From Massilia sp. Root133 (lineage in GTDB: Bacteria; Pseudomonadota; Gammaproteobacteria; Burkholderiales; Burkholderiaceae_D): a stretch of DNA of 64,000 nt. The stretch is taken from NCBI RefSeq assembly GCF_001426525.1, contig NZ_LMEW01000012.1, forward strand, positions 146,332-210,331. The letters run 5' to 3'. The notes beneath the pieces are model-generated. The model was given only the letters and a program-made list of their open reading frames with translations. It searched no databases and was not told the origin of the DNA. Below, one piece after another: positions 54,479-63,585 of this stretch (position 1 is the first letter of the stretch; each line of letters begins with the position of its first letter). A program made the position numbers and the translations under genes.

Positions 54479-55243
54479 TTACTTCAGCGCCGCCAGCCGG
54501 TCCTTGGCTGCTTGCGCGGCGGCCGAGTCCGGGAACTTCGACACGAGCTGCTGCAGGGCCTTCTTGGCATTTTTCTTGTCCTTCAGCTCAGTATAGCTGG
54601 AGGCGATGTTGAGCATGGCGTCCGGGGCCTTCGCGCTCGTGCCGTAGTTGGCGACGACGGCTTCCTGGGCGGCGATCGCGTTCTTGTAGTCGCGCTGCGC
54701 GTAATAGGCGTTGCCGAGCCAGTATTGGGCATTGGCGGCATAGGCCGAGTCGGGGAAGCGGCGCACGAACTCCTGCAGGGCGCCGGCGGCGGCCTTGTAG
54801 TCGCCCGATTTGAACAGGTCCATCGCGCCGTCGTAGGTTTTCTTTTCGGACGGCAGGACTTCGGCGGTCTGGCCGTCGATCGTTTCCTGGCGCGGTTCGA
54901 GTTTCTTGACGCGGGCGTCGAGATCGGCGTACAGGTCTTTCTGGTTCTTCTGGACGTTGGCGATCTCGTTGGCGAGGACTTCGACCTGGCCGCGCAGGCG
55001 CGAGATTTCCTGCATGGTCTGTTCGTGCTGGTTCAGCATGTCGACGCCGATCGATTTGTCGGCCTTCGTGTCGACGCGGGCGTTGATGTCGCGTGCCAGT
55101 GCATCGACCTTGGCGCGCAGGTCGAGTATCGCCTTGCGGGCTTCATCGTCGTCGAGCAGGCCGGCGTTTGCCTGCAGGGGCAGCCAGGCGGTCAGGGCGA
55201 GGGCGACGGCGGCGAGGCGGAACTGGGACAGTTTGATCATCAT
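54479..55243 (-). CDS. cpoB: Cell division coordinator CpoB (YbgF)
   Basis: A 254-residue periplasmic protein, last in the Tol-Pal cluster. A signal peptide (LAAVALALTAWLPLQANA) is followed by an N-terminal coiled coil that trimerises (about 35-115) and a C-terminal TPR domain with YWLGNAYYAQRDYKNAI and LNIASSYTELKDKKNAKKAL. CpoB coordinates PBP1B activity with Tol-driven outer-membrane constriction. Two adjacent ATGs are possible starts after an AAAGAG site. A 170-bp gap with a very strong hairpin separates it from pal, unlike the tight spacing of the other tol genes. Confidence 0.93.
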   Translation of the reverse strand: MMIKLSQFRLAAVALALTAWLPLQANAGLLDDDEARKAILDLRAKVDALARDINARVDTKADKSIGVDMLNQHEQTMQEISRLRGQVEVLANEIANVQKNQKDLYADLDARVKKLEPRQETIDGQTAEVLPSEKKTYDGAMDLFKSGDYKAAAGALQEFVRRFPDSAYAANAQYWLGNAYYAQRDYKNAIAAQEAVVANYGTSAKAPDAMLNIASSYTELKDKKNAKKALQQLVSKFPDSAAAQAAKDRLAALK

Positions 55244-55324
55244 GACTCTTTCTAAACTTAAAGGGAGCCTCGAAAAACCGTCGCGAGCAGGTTTGTCGAC
55301 GCTCCCAGGGAATCCAAATGGAAA

Positions 55325-55360
55325 CGGGGCGGGATGCAGTCTGCACTGCATCCCGCCCCG
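55325..55360 (-). terminator. Strong hairpin between pal and cpoB (terminator or attenuator)
   Basis: CGGGGCGGGATGCAGT and ACTGCATCCCGCCCCG form a perfect 16-bp stem around a four-base loop. On the minus strand it is followed by TTTCCATTT, a weak U tract, so it may reduce rather than stop read-through into cpoB. Confidence 0.65.
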
Positions 55361-55413
55361 CTGTCAAATCTGCCGGGAGCGCCAGCTCTCAGGCAGGCAA
55401 GACAGCGTCCCGA

Positions 55414-55941
55414 TTATTGGTAGACGATGTCCGCGCGGCGGTTTTCAGCCCAGGCAGCTTCGTCGTGGCCGGTGGCCTTCGGCTTTTCCTTGCCCAGCGA
55501 AACAGCTTCCATCTGGCTGTCCGACACGCCCAGGGCAGCCATCGACTTGCGCACGGCTTCGGCGCGCTTCTGGCCCAGGGCCAGGTTGTATTCAGTGCCG
55601 CCGCGCTCGTCGGTGTTGCCCTGGATCAGGACCTTGCGCTGCTGGTTCTTGGTCAGGTAAGCCGAGTGGTTCTCGACGACCGGCTTGCCGTCGTCACGGA
55701 CAACGTAGCTGTCGAAGTCGAAGTACACGCTGCGGTTCGCCAGAACGCCTTTCGGGTCGTTCAGCGGATCGACGCTGCCGGTTTCGACCGGCTTGATTTC
55801 ACGTGCCGGTTCAGCCGGCGGGGTTGCCTGGGCGACCGGCTTTTCTTCGACTTTCGGGGCTTCCTGCAGCTTGGTCGACGAGCATGCCGACAGCAGGGCG
55901 GCAGCAGCCACGATGAACGCTACACTTTTTACATTACGCAT
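55414..55941 (-). CDS. pal: Peptidoglycan-associated lipoprotein Pal
   Basis: A 175-residue outer-membrane lipoprotein. The lipobox LLSACSS gives lipidated Cys about residue 20. A Pro/Glu-rich linker (about 25-60) leads to the OmpA-like peptidoglycan-binding domain (SVYFDFDSYVV; IQGNTDERGGTEYNLALGQKRA; AWAENRRADIVYQ). TolB and TolA bind it to drive outer-membrane invagination at division. An AGGAG ribosome site fixes the start. It lies 24 bp after tolB. Confidence 0.96.
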   Translation of the reverse strand: MRNVKSVAFIVAAAALLSACSSTKLQEAPKVEEKPVAQATPPAEPAREIKPVETGSVDPLNDPKGVLANRSVYFDFDSYVVRDDGKPVVENHSAYLTKNQQRKVLIQGNTDERGGTEYNLALGQKRAEAVRKSMAALGVSDSQMEAVSLGKEKPKATGHDEAAWAENRRADIVYQ

Positions 55942-55965
55942 GGTTTTTCTCCTGGTCAAAAGTTT

Positions 55966-57231
55966 TTACTTCATAAACGGGCCCCAGCTGGGCTCCCGAA
56001 TGTTTCCCGCTTGGGTGCTCAGGCGCTGCTTGACGCGTCCGTCGACCGACACAACGGCCAATGCGGTACGCCCGCCACCCTTCGTCGCATACATGATGTA
56101 TTTGCCGTTCGGCGAAAAACTCGGTTCGGTGGCCCCATCGGCCAAGCGTTGTTCCTGACCGGAAGCCAGGTCCATCGCATACAGGGAAAAACCCCCATCG
56201 CGTTGCGAAATCCACGCCAGCGTCTTGCCGTCCGGGGATACACGAGGGCTGATATTGTAGTTGCCGTTGAACGTGACGCGGGTTGCCTGCCCGCCGCTCA
56301 CGCTCATCTTGTAAATTTGCGGACCGCCGCTGCGGTCGCTGGTGAAGTAAATCGACTGGCCGTCGTGCGAGAACTGCGGCTCGGTGTCGATGCCGTTGCT
56401 ATTCGATACGCGGCGCAGGCCGCTGCCGTCCGCGTTCACGATCCAGATTTGCGTATTGCCGGTCTTCGACAGGGCGAGAGCCAGCTTCGTGCCGTCCGGC
56501 GACCAGGCCGGTGCGGAGTTGTTGCCCTTCTCGTTGGCGACCACGGTACGCTGGCCCGTCACCAGGTTCTGCACGTAGATCACGGGCTTGCGCAGTTCGA
56601 ACGAGACGTACGCGACCTTCGTGCCGTCCGGCGACCACGACGGCGAGATGATCGGCTCGCGGCCGTGCGCGGCGACCTGTTCGCCTTCGCCGTCCGCGTC
56701 GGCCACGACGAGCTTGTAGTCGCGCGCGGCCGGGTCCTGCTTCACGTACGTGATGCGGGTCGAGAAGATGCCGCGCACGCCGGTCAGTTTTTCGTAGACG
56801 TCGTCGGCGATGCGGTGGCCTTCCAGGCGCGTATTGCGCGCCGTGACGGCATCGGACAGTTGCGACAGCTGCGACTGCTTGACGGTGTCGAGCAGTTTAT
56901 AACGCACCTGGAAGCGGCCGTCCGCGAGACGCTGCACGGAACCCACGACGAGCGCGTCGGCACCGCTGGCCTTGAAGGCGGCCAGGTCGATGTTGGCGGT
57001 GTCGGAAATGGCCTGGCGCGCGTCGATGACCTTGAACACGCCGCTGCGTTCGAGGTCGGCGCGGATGATGGCGGACACCTGTTCGGGGGCCACCGATTCG
57101 TCGGCGAATGCCGCGACTGCGACCGGGATCTGGTTGCTGCCCACGCCGGCGATTTCGACTTTCAGCTGGGCATGTGCAGCCACGCCCATCAGGAGGGTGG
57201 CCGAAAACAGCAGGGTATGTAGTTTCTTCAT
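55966..57231 (-). CDS. tolB: Tol-Pal system protein TolB
   Basis: A 421-residue periplasmic protein. A signal peptide (LLFSATLLMGVAAHA, about 1-21) is followed by the N-terminal alpha/beta domain (VAVAAFADESVAPEQVSAII) and a six-bladed beta-propeller with repeated SPDG(T/K) blades: SWSPDGTKVAYVS, AWSPDGTKLALAL, QFSHDGQSIYFTS, RVSPDGKTLAWIS and SFSPNGKYIMYAT. It links TolA to Pal. It lies 34 bp after tolA and 24 bp before pal. Confidence 0.97.
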   Translation of the reverse strand: MKKLHTLLFSATLLMGVAAHAQLKVEIAGVGSNQIPVAVAAFADESVAPEQVSAIIRADLERSGVFKVIDARQAISDTANIDLAAFKASGADALVVGSVQRLADGRFQVRYKLLDTVKQSQLSQLSDAVTARNTRLEGHRIADDVYEKLTGVRGIFSTRITYVKQDPAARDYKLVVADADGEGEQVAAHGREPIISPSWSPDGTKVAYVSFELRKPVIYVQNLVTGQRTVVANEKGNNSAPAWSPDGTKLALALSKTGNTQIWIVNADGSGLRRVSNSNGIDTEPQFSHDGQSIYFTSDRSGGPQIYKMSVSGGQATRVTFNGNYNISPRVSPDGKTLAWISQRDGGFSLYAMDLASGQEQRLADGATEPSFSPNGKYIMYATKGGGRTALAVVSVDGRVKQRLSTQAGNIREPSWGPFMK

Positions 57232-57265
57232 GTTTCTCTCAGCAATGGTTAAGGTCGGAACGCGA

Positions 57266-58243
57266 TCACTGCAGATCCTTCATATGGAACTCGATCACGA
57301 GGGAACGCTCTACCGTACCATCTTTCTTCTTGGGCAGTGGGGACGATTTGGTGATGCCTTTTTCGACGGCATCGTCGAATGACGGCACACCGCTGCTCTT
57401 GATCTTTCTGACCGAAATGATCTCGCCGGTCGGTAACTGCTCGACGCGGAACGTCGCCGTCGGATTGCCCGGTTCGTCGAGGCTGCCCGCATACGACGTA
57501 TTGCCCTTCACCTTGGCCGTGATGGCCGCGGTATAGCCCTTGTCGATGCGCGGCGCCGTCGATTTCTCGGCCGTGCCGGTGCTGGTCGGATTGCCGGCCG
57601 CGCCCGTGATGCGGCGCATTTCCTCGGCGCGGGCGGCTTCCAGTTTCTTCTGTTCGGCGGCTGCCTTTTTCTTCTTCTCGGCTTCCTCTTTCTTTTTCTT
57701 TTCCGCTTCTTCTTTTTTCTTCTGCTCGGCTTCTTTCTTTTCCGCGTCGGCCTTGGCTTTCTTCTCTTCGAGTTCGCGTTCCTTCTTCTCGGCGAGCGCC
57801 TTCGCTTTCTTTTCTTCCGCGCGCTTCTGTTCCTCAAGCTTGCGTTCGCGCTCTTCCTCGATCTGCTTGCGCTTCAATTCTTCCTTGCGTTTCTTTTCGC
57901 GCTCGAGGGCGATGTCCGGCGCCTTCGGCTGCGGTTTTTCGACGACGGGCGGCGGCTCCACGGCTTTCGGCGCGGGTTGCGGCGGCGGGGTCTCGGGTTC
58001 GGGTTCCGGCTCGGGCGCCGGGGCAGGCGCGGGCGGCGGCGCGGCGGTCTGCGTCGTCACGTCCCAGATTTCCGCCTCGACGGCGACGGGCGCATTGTTC
58101 TGCCAGCTCACGCCGATCCACAGGAACGCCAGCAACATGGCGTGCACGCCCACCGCCAGGCCGATGGCCGGCCAGCGGTTCGGTTCAGGCGGCACGCTGT
58201 AAGGCGCGCCGTTGCCGATGTTGGTCTGCTTCGTTGCTGACAT
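57266..58243 (-). CDS. tolA: Tol-Pal system energy-coupling protein TolA
   Basis: A 325-residue inner-membrane protein. One membrane helix (about 25-47; AIGLAVGVHAMLLAFLWIG) is followed by a Pro/Glu spacer (about 69-110), then a long Lys/Glu/Ala-rich helix (about 112-210; EEKKAKALAEKKEREL) that spans the periplasm, and the C-terminal TolA domain with GYTAAITAKVKGNTSY. It transmits force from TolQ-TolR to TolB-Pal. It is shorter than E. coli TolA (421), mostly in domain II. It lies 10 bp after tolR. Confidence 0.95.
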   Translation of the reverse strand: MSATKQTNIGNGAPYSVPPEPNRWPAIGLAVGVHAMLLAFLWIGVSWQNNAPVAVEAEIWDVTTQTAAPPPAPAPAPEPEPEPETPPPQPAPKAVEPPPVVEKPQPKAPDIALEREKKRKEELKRKQIEEERERKLEEQKRAEEKKAKALAEKKERELEEKKAKADAEKKEAEQKKKEEAEKKKKEEAEKKKKAAAEQKKLEAARAEEMRRITGAAGNPTSTGTAEKSTAPRIDKGYTAAITAKVKGNTSYAGSLDEPGNPTATFRVEQLPTGEIISVRKIKSSGVPSFDDAVEKGITKSSPLPKKKDGTVERSLVIEFHMKDLQ

Positions 58244-58253
58244 CAGTTCGTCT

Positions 58254-58682
58254 TCACTTCGTGGCCAGGCCGACGCGGTTGATACCCATCTTCTTGGCTT
58301 CCGAAATCAGCTGGATGACGTCATCGTATTTGCTGTCGCGGTCGCCAGCTATCAAGACCGGATAATCCGGATGCTCGGCGTGCAGGTCGCGCAGGCGCGT
58401 GACGAGCGTCGAACGGCTCGATACGTCTTCCAGCGGCTGCGGATTCTTGCCCGTGATGCCGATCTGCAGCTGGGCATTCTCCTTGATCGCGATCTGGATG
58501 TAGTCGTCCGGCGGCTGCGTCGAGCGCTCGGCGCTGGGCAGCTTGATCTCGCTGGGGTTCTGCGTCGGCGGCACCGCCATGAAGATGATGAGCAGCACCA
58601 GCATCACGTCGATGTACGGCACGACGTTGATCTCGGACTTGAGCTTGCGACGGCTGCCCCGCAGGCTGCTGTTGAAGGCCAT
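58254..58682 (-). CDS. tolR: Tol-Pal system protein TolR (ExbD family)
   Basis: A 142-residue single-pass protein. The membrane helix holds the essential proton-path residue D25 (VVPYIDVMLVLLIIFM), followed by a periplasmic ExbD/TolR domain ending GINRVGLATK. With TolQ it forms the proton-driven motor for TolA. The N-terminal basic segment SLRGSRRKLK precedes the helix, as expected for cytoplasmic placement. It lies 21 bp after tolQ. Confidence 0.96.
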   Translation of the reverse strand: MAFNSSLRGSRRKLKSEINVVPYIDVMLVLLIIFMAVPPTQNPSEIKLPSAERSTQPPDDYIQIAIKENAQLQIGITGKNPQPLEDVSSRSTLVTRLRDLHAEHPDYPVLIAGDRDSKYDDVIQLISEAKKMGINRVGLATK

Positions 58683-58703
58683 GTCGGTTCCTCGTGACGG
58701 CGA

Positions 58704-59387
58704 TCAGCGCGACTGGCGCTGCAGGATGTTCGAGAATTCCTCGACGAAGCTTTCGAAGCGGATCGCGAGGCGGTCGATGTCGTGGGTGAAGCGGTTGTAC
58801 GCGACCACGGCTGGAATGGCCGCGAACAGGCCGATGGCGGTCGCGATCAGCGCTTCGGCGATGCCCGGTGCAACCGTGGCCAGCGTGGCCTGCTGCACGT
58901 TCGCGAGGCCGCGGAACGCGTTCATGATGCCCCACACGGTACCGAGCAGGCCGATGTACGGCGAGACCGAACCGACCGACGCCAGGAAGTTCAGGTGCGT
59001 GTCCATCTGGTCCAGTTCGCGGTGGAACGCGGCGCGCATCGCACGGCGGGCGCCGTCCAGCACCGCGCCCATGTCGAGCGCGTCGCGCGACGCCTGCTTG
59101 CCCTTGATGAACTCGCCCATGCCCGCTTCGAAGATGCGGGCCAGCGGACCGCTCTGGTCGCGCTGGCTGCTGGCGCTCTGGTGCAGGGTGTGCAGGTTGC
59201 CGCCGGCCCAGAAGCTGCGCTCGAACTGTTCCGTCTGGCGGCGTGCCGCGCGGATCGCGAACAGCTTGCGGAAAATATATGTCCAGCTCATCAGGGAAAT
59301 CGCGAACAGCAGGGCCATCAGCAACTGTACCAGCACGTGGGCATGGCGGATCAGTTCAATGAATGAGAGGTCTTGGACTGCGTTCAT
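58704..59387 (-). CDS. tolQ: Tol-Pal system protein TolQ (ExbB family)
   Basis: A 227-residue MotA/TolQ/ExbB channel protein with three membrane helices (about 15-38, 135-160, 168-192). Conserved segments are FLASVGSVSPYIGLLGTVWGIMNAF and APGIAEALIATAIGLFAAIPAVVAYNR. It forms the pentameric stator with TolR. It follows ybgC by 27 bp, the common ybgC-tolQRAB-pal order. Confidence 0.96.
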   Translation of the reverse strand: MNAVQDLSFIELIRHAHVLVQLLMALLFAISLMSWTYIFRKLFAIRAARRQTEQFERSFWAGGNLHTLHQSASSQRDQSGPLARIFEAGMGEFIKGKQASRDALDMGAVLDGARRAMRAAFHRELDQMDTHLNFLASVGSVSPYIGLLGTVWGIMNAFRGLANVQQATLATVAPGIAEALIATAIGLFAAIPAVVAYNRFTHDIDRLAIRFESFVEEFSNILQRQSR

Positions 59388-59414
59388 TGGATATATATTT
59401 GGTCAAATGGATGA

Positions 59415-59831
59415 TCAGGCGGCACGCATTTTAGCAGCGGCAAGGTCGGGGAGGGAACGTGGACGCATCGTGACGGCATCGATGCAGCCGACCCGGACAT
59501 CGGCGCTGGCGAGCAGCGTATCGCCGCGCCAGGCTTGCTGGTCGAACTCGACGGACGCGCGGCCGAGCTTTTCCACGTTCAGGGTCAGTTTCACTTCATC
59601 GTCCAGGCGCGCGGACGCGACGTAGTCGACGCTGGCATTGCGCACGACGAACAGCGCGCCGTCCTCGTCGCGCAGGGTTTGCTGATCGATGCCGAGCGAA
59701 CGCAGCCATTCGGTGCGCGCACGTTCGAAGAACTTCAGGTAATTGGCGTAGTACACGATGCCGCCGGCGTCCGTATCCTCGTAATAGACGCGAACTGTCC
59801 AGGTGAAAACTGAAGGCATTTCAGCTGCCAT
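59415..59831 (-). CDS. ybgC: Tol-Pal associated acyl-CoA thioesterase YbgC
   Basis: A 138-residue hotdog-fold thioesterase that leads the Tol-Pal operon. The signature VRVYYEDTDAGGIVYYANYLKFFERARTEWL contains the catalytic Asp of the 4-hydroxybenzoyl-CoA thioesterase family (positions about 20-31 for the first part). It is thought to hydrolyse short-chain acyl-CoA or act with phospholipid enzymes. An internal ATG at 59819 would give 134 residues, the length of E. coli YbgC, and cannot be excluded. The 205-bp gap upstream should hold the operon promoter. Confidence 0.93.
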   Translation of the reverse strand: MAAEMPSVFTWTVRVYYEDTDAGGIVYYANYLKFFERARTEWLRSLGIDQQTLRDEDGALFVVRNASVDYVASARLDDEVKLTLNVEKLGRASVEFDQQAWRGDTLLASADVRVGCIDAVTMRPRSLPDLAAAKMRAA

Positions 59832-60036
59832 AAATGAAAATGGGAAACATTTTACGCCATTTATACCCGTTATACGTGCGCCAGGGTACATATACTTGGG
59901 TATGAGTGGCCGGCGTGAGAATGTGAGAGGCTCATGCCAAGCCAGCAACTGTAGCACTTTTTCATTTTGGCCGGCGCCGCTGTTACAAAGCGAAAACAAT
60001 TCGTTCGCCGGTCGGCCGATTTTTGTGCTTGACGCC

Positions 60037-60786
60037 TCAGCCCAGGTTGCGCTTGATGTTGAGCGGACCGTAGCCCTGGCAGGTCGGCATCATCTCGATC
60101 TGGTTGATGTTGACGTGCGGCGGCAGGGAGGCGATCCAGTAGGCGGTCTCGGCGATGTCTTCGGCTGTCAGCGGCTGCGTGCCTTCGTAGACCTTGGCCG
60201 CGGCCGCGTCGTCGCGCAGGCGCACGTTCGAGAACTCGGTACCGCCGCACAGGCCCGGCGCGATGTTCGTCGCGCGCACGCCGGTGCCGGCGAGGTCGGC
60301 GCGCAGGTTCAGCGTGAACTGCTCGACGAACGCCTTGGTGGCGCCGTACACGTTCCCGCCCGGATAGGGGGTGCGGCCGGCCACGGAGCCGATGTTGATG
60401 ACCAGGCCATTGCCGCGCTCGACCATCGCGGGCAGCAGGGCGTGCGTCATCGTGACGAGGCCCTTGATGTTCGTGGCGATCATTGTTTCCCAGTCTTCCA
60501 GCGGCACCTCGTACGCCGGCTTCGTGTTCAGGGCCAGGCCGGCATTGTTGATCAGGACGTCGATCTGGCGCCAGGATTGCGGCAGCATCGACAGCGCTTC
60601 CTCGATCGAATTCTTGTCGGTGACGTCCATCGCGATCGGCAGGGCGGATTCGCCCAGTTCCTTGGCCAACGCATCCAGACGGTCCTTGCGACGCGCCGCC
60701 AGCACTACCTGGTGGCCGTTCTTGACGAAAGTGCGCGCCATGGCGGCGCCGAATCCGGCCGATGCGCCGGTGATGAAAACGATCAT
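60037..60786 (-). CDS. ydfG: SDR family oxidoreductase, YdfG-like (3-hydroxy acid dehydrogenase)
   Basis: A 249-residue classical short-chain dehydrogenase. The cofactor motif TGASAGFG is at 6-13, NNAGLAL at 80-86, and the catalytic residues are S134, Y147 and K151 (VYGATK). Near-identical blocks to E. coli YdfG, including EDWETMIATNIKGLV and PGLCGGTEFSNVR, support an NADP-dependent L-allo-threonine/3-hydroxy acid dehydrogenase that also reduces malonic semialdehyde. ARRKDR after the second strand fits NADP preference. The start at 60786 gives the family N terminus MIVFITG. It is divergent from the glyA riboswitch. Confidence 0.92.
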   Translation of the reverse strand: MIVFITGASAGFGAAMARTFVKNGHQVVLAARRKDRLDALAKELGESALPIAMDVTDKNSIEEALSMLPQSWRQIDVLINNAGLALNTKPAYEVPLEDWETMIATNIKGLVTMTHALLPAMVERGNGLVINIGSVAGRTPYPGGNVYGATKAFVEQFTLNLRADLAGTGVRATNIAPGLCGGTEFSNVRLRDDAAAAKVYEGTQPLTAEDIAETAYWIASLPPHVNINQIEMMPTCQGYGPLNIKRNLG

Positions 60787-60885
60787 TTTGGTTTTTGCCT
60801 GGCAGGTTGTAACCGTGAGATTGTAGCTGAAATGACCACGCGGGGCAGCGCCCGAGGCCGGGTTGACAGGTCGGCATCGGTTTCC

Positions 60886-60915
60886 TTGCCTGGCAGCCGC
60901 ACAATCCCGTACAAT
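60886..60915 (+). promoter_or_regulatory. Predicted sigma-70 promoter of glyA
   Basis: TTGCCT (60886-60891) and TACAAT (60910-60915) are separated by 18 bp. The predicted start near 60922 lies about 12 bases before the riboswitch. Confidence 0.6.
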
Positions 60916-60933
60916 CTGAGGTTCCATTTACAT

Positions 60934-61058
60934 CTCACGTGACTGGCGAAAACCGTGCGCTGCCGTCCGATCAGGAGCGATCGGCCTGCCGGCGCGTGGC
61001 GAAGGTGGGCACCCACCGGGGAACGTGAGATTCCAAACTTGCCGTTCGCCTGGGCAGC
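60934..61058 (+). ncRNA. ZTP (pfl-type) riboswitch upstream of glyA
   Basis: The leader carries the conserved ZTP elements in order: P1 5' strand CTCACGT (60934-60940), GACTGGCG (60941-60948), the CCACCGGGGAACG block closing P1 with ACGTGAG (61023-61029), and the 3' domain GCCGTTCGCCTGGGCA (61041-61056). The long P2-P3 hairpin contains GATCAGGAGCGATC. ZTP accumulates when 10-formyl-tetrahydrofolate is short, and this class commonly switches on glyA in proteobacteria. The remaining leader (61059-61163) should contain the expression platform; no clear terminator was seen. The call rests on motif recognition, not a covariance search. Confidence 0.85.
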
Positions 61059-61163
61059 CACCGACTGGTACGCGTTGGTATCGCGGCTGCCCCGCATGTG
61101 TTTCGGCTCCCGCCTGTTCAGCGCTGACCGTTGCCTGGTTCTCTTATCGATTGGAGTTTTTTC

Positions 61164-62411
<1,248 letters not shown>

Positions 62412-62420
62412 AGCGATAGG

Positions 62421-62443
62421 GAGGGCGCCCTTGCGGCGCCCTC
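62421..62443 (+). terminator. Intercistronic hairpin between glyA and nrdR
   Basis: GAGGGCGCC and GGCGCCCTC form a perfect 9-bp stem around CTTGC, ending 10 bases before the nrdR start. There is no T run, so it is more likely an attenuator or mRNA-stabilising stem than a full terminator. Confidence 0.45.
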
Positions 62444-62453
62444 TACGAGCCCC

Positions 62454-62912
62454 ATGAAATGTCCGTTCTGTCAGCATGAAGACACCCAGGTCCTCGATAC
62501 CCGCGTATCCGAGGAAGGTGACGCCATCCGCCGCCGGCGCCGCTGCGTCGCGTGCGACAAGCGGTTCACCACGTACGAACGGATCGAGCTCTCGATGCCG
62601 TTCATCGTCAAGAAGAACGGCAGCCGTACCGAATACGAATCCTCCAAGCTGCGCGGCAGCCTGATGCTCGCGCTGCGCAAGCGTCCCGTGGCGGCCGAAG
62701 CCATCGACCGCGCCGTCGCCTCCATCGAAGAAAAACTTCTTACCAGCGGCCGGCGCGAGGTCGACACGGGCCATGTCGGCGAGCTGGTGATGCAGGAACT
62801 CAAGCGTCTCGACAAGATCGCCTACATCCGCTTCGCCTCCGTCTACAAGAACTTCGAAGACCTGGCCGAGTTCCAGGAAGCCATCGCCGAAGTGGGCCAG
62901 CCGCGCAAATAA
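62454..62912 (+). CDS. nrdR: Transcriptional repressor NrdR
   Basis: A 152-residue repressor of ribonucleotide reductase genes. The N-terminal zinc ribbon uses C3, C6, C31 and C34 ([17 protein letters not shown]). An ATP-cone domain follows ([48 protein letters not shown]) and senses ATP and dATP. Length and ends are typical. Linkage to glyA is usual in this group and couples nucleotide supply to one-carbon metabolism. Confidence 0.96.
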   Translation: MKCPFCQHEDTQVLDTRVSEEGDAIRRRRRCVACDKRFTTYERIELSMPFIVKKNGSRTEYESSKLRGSLMLALRKRPVAAEAIDRAVASIEEKLLTSGRREVDTGHVGELVMQELKRLDKIAYIRFASVYKNFEDLAEFQEAIAEVGQPRK

Positions 62913-63027
62913 GCGCGTCACTTTTCCCGGTTTTTAGTTCCCTCCTCACGCTTGAGTCGTCACACGGCTTGCCGGAGCTCGACTGTTACCTTTTCAGCTC
63001 TGTTCAACGCAATGCTGGAGGTCGTCG

Positions 63028-63585
63028 ATGCGGTCGCTGTCGGGTTCGCCACTGAGCGTGCGCGCGGGCTTTACACTGGTCGAAGTGCTCGTCGCCCTGT
63101 TCGTCGTCGCGCTCGGCATCGCCGGCGCGGCCGCGCTGCAGACGCTGGCCGTGCGCTCTGCGCGCGACGCGGCCCGCCTGTCCGACGGCACCCGCCTGGC
63201 GCGCTCGCTGGCCGAGCGCATGCGCACCAATCCCGGTGCGCTGGCGCAGTCCGACAACCCCTATCTCCACCTCGATTATGACGCCAACGCCGGTGGTGCG
63301 CCGGCCGCACCGGCGCTGTGCTATGCGGACACGGATTGCGACGCGGACGACCTGGCGCGCTTCGACGTGTTCGAAGTGGCCGAGACCGTGGCGGCCGGTT
63401 TCCCCGGGGGACGCATCCGCGTGTGCCGCGATGCGGGCCGGCCCGATGCCGCCGGCGTACTGCCCTGGACCTGCGACGGGGAAGACGGCGCGCCCGTTGT
63501 CGTCAAGCTCGGCTGGCGCGCGCAAGGCGACAGCGAGACCGGTGCCCCAAAGCTGATGATGCCGCTGGCGGGAGCGGCGCCATGA
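63028..63585 (+). CDS. pilV: Type IV pilus modification protein PilV
   Basis: A 185-residue minor pilin. The prepilin peptidase site is AG|FTLVEVLVALFVVALG, with cleavage after G14 and the conserved Glu at position +5 (E19), followed by the hydrophobic assembly helix. The body carries four cysteines, including CYADTDCDADD and CRDAG. A perfect GGAGG site lies seven bases upstream. Its stop overlaps the next pilin start (ATGA). Minor pilins prime pilus assembly, relevant to the surface sensing implied by the wsp operon. Confidence 0.9.
   Translation: MRSLSGSPLSVRAGFTLVEVLVALFVVALGIAGAAALQTLAVRSARDAARLSDGTRLARSLAERMRTNPGALAQSDNPYLHLDYDANAGGAPAAPALCYADTDCDADDLARFDVFEVAETVAAGFPGGRIRVCRDAGRPDAAGVLPWTCDGEDGAPVVVKLGWRAQGDSETGAPKLMMPLAGAAP

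Noticed and set aside
60934..61058. Glycine or SAM riboswitch ahead of glyA
   Set aside because: The conserved blocks GACTGGCG and CGCCTGGGCA match the ZTP class; no tandem glycine aptamer or SAM core was seen.
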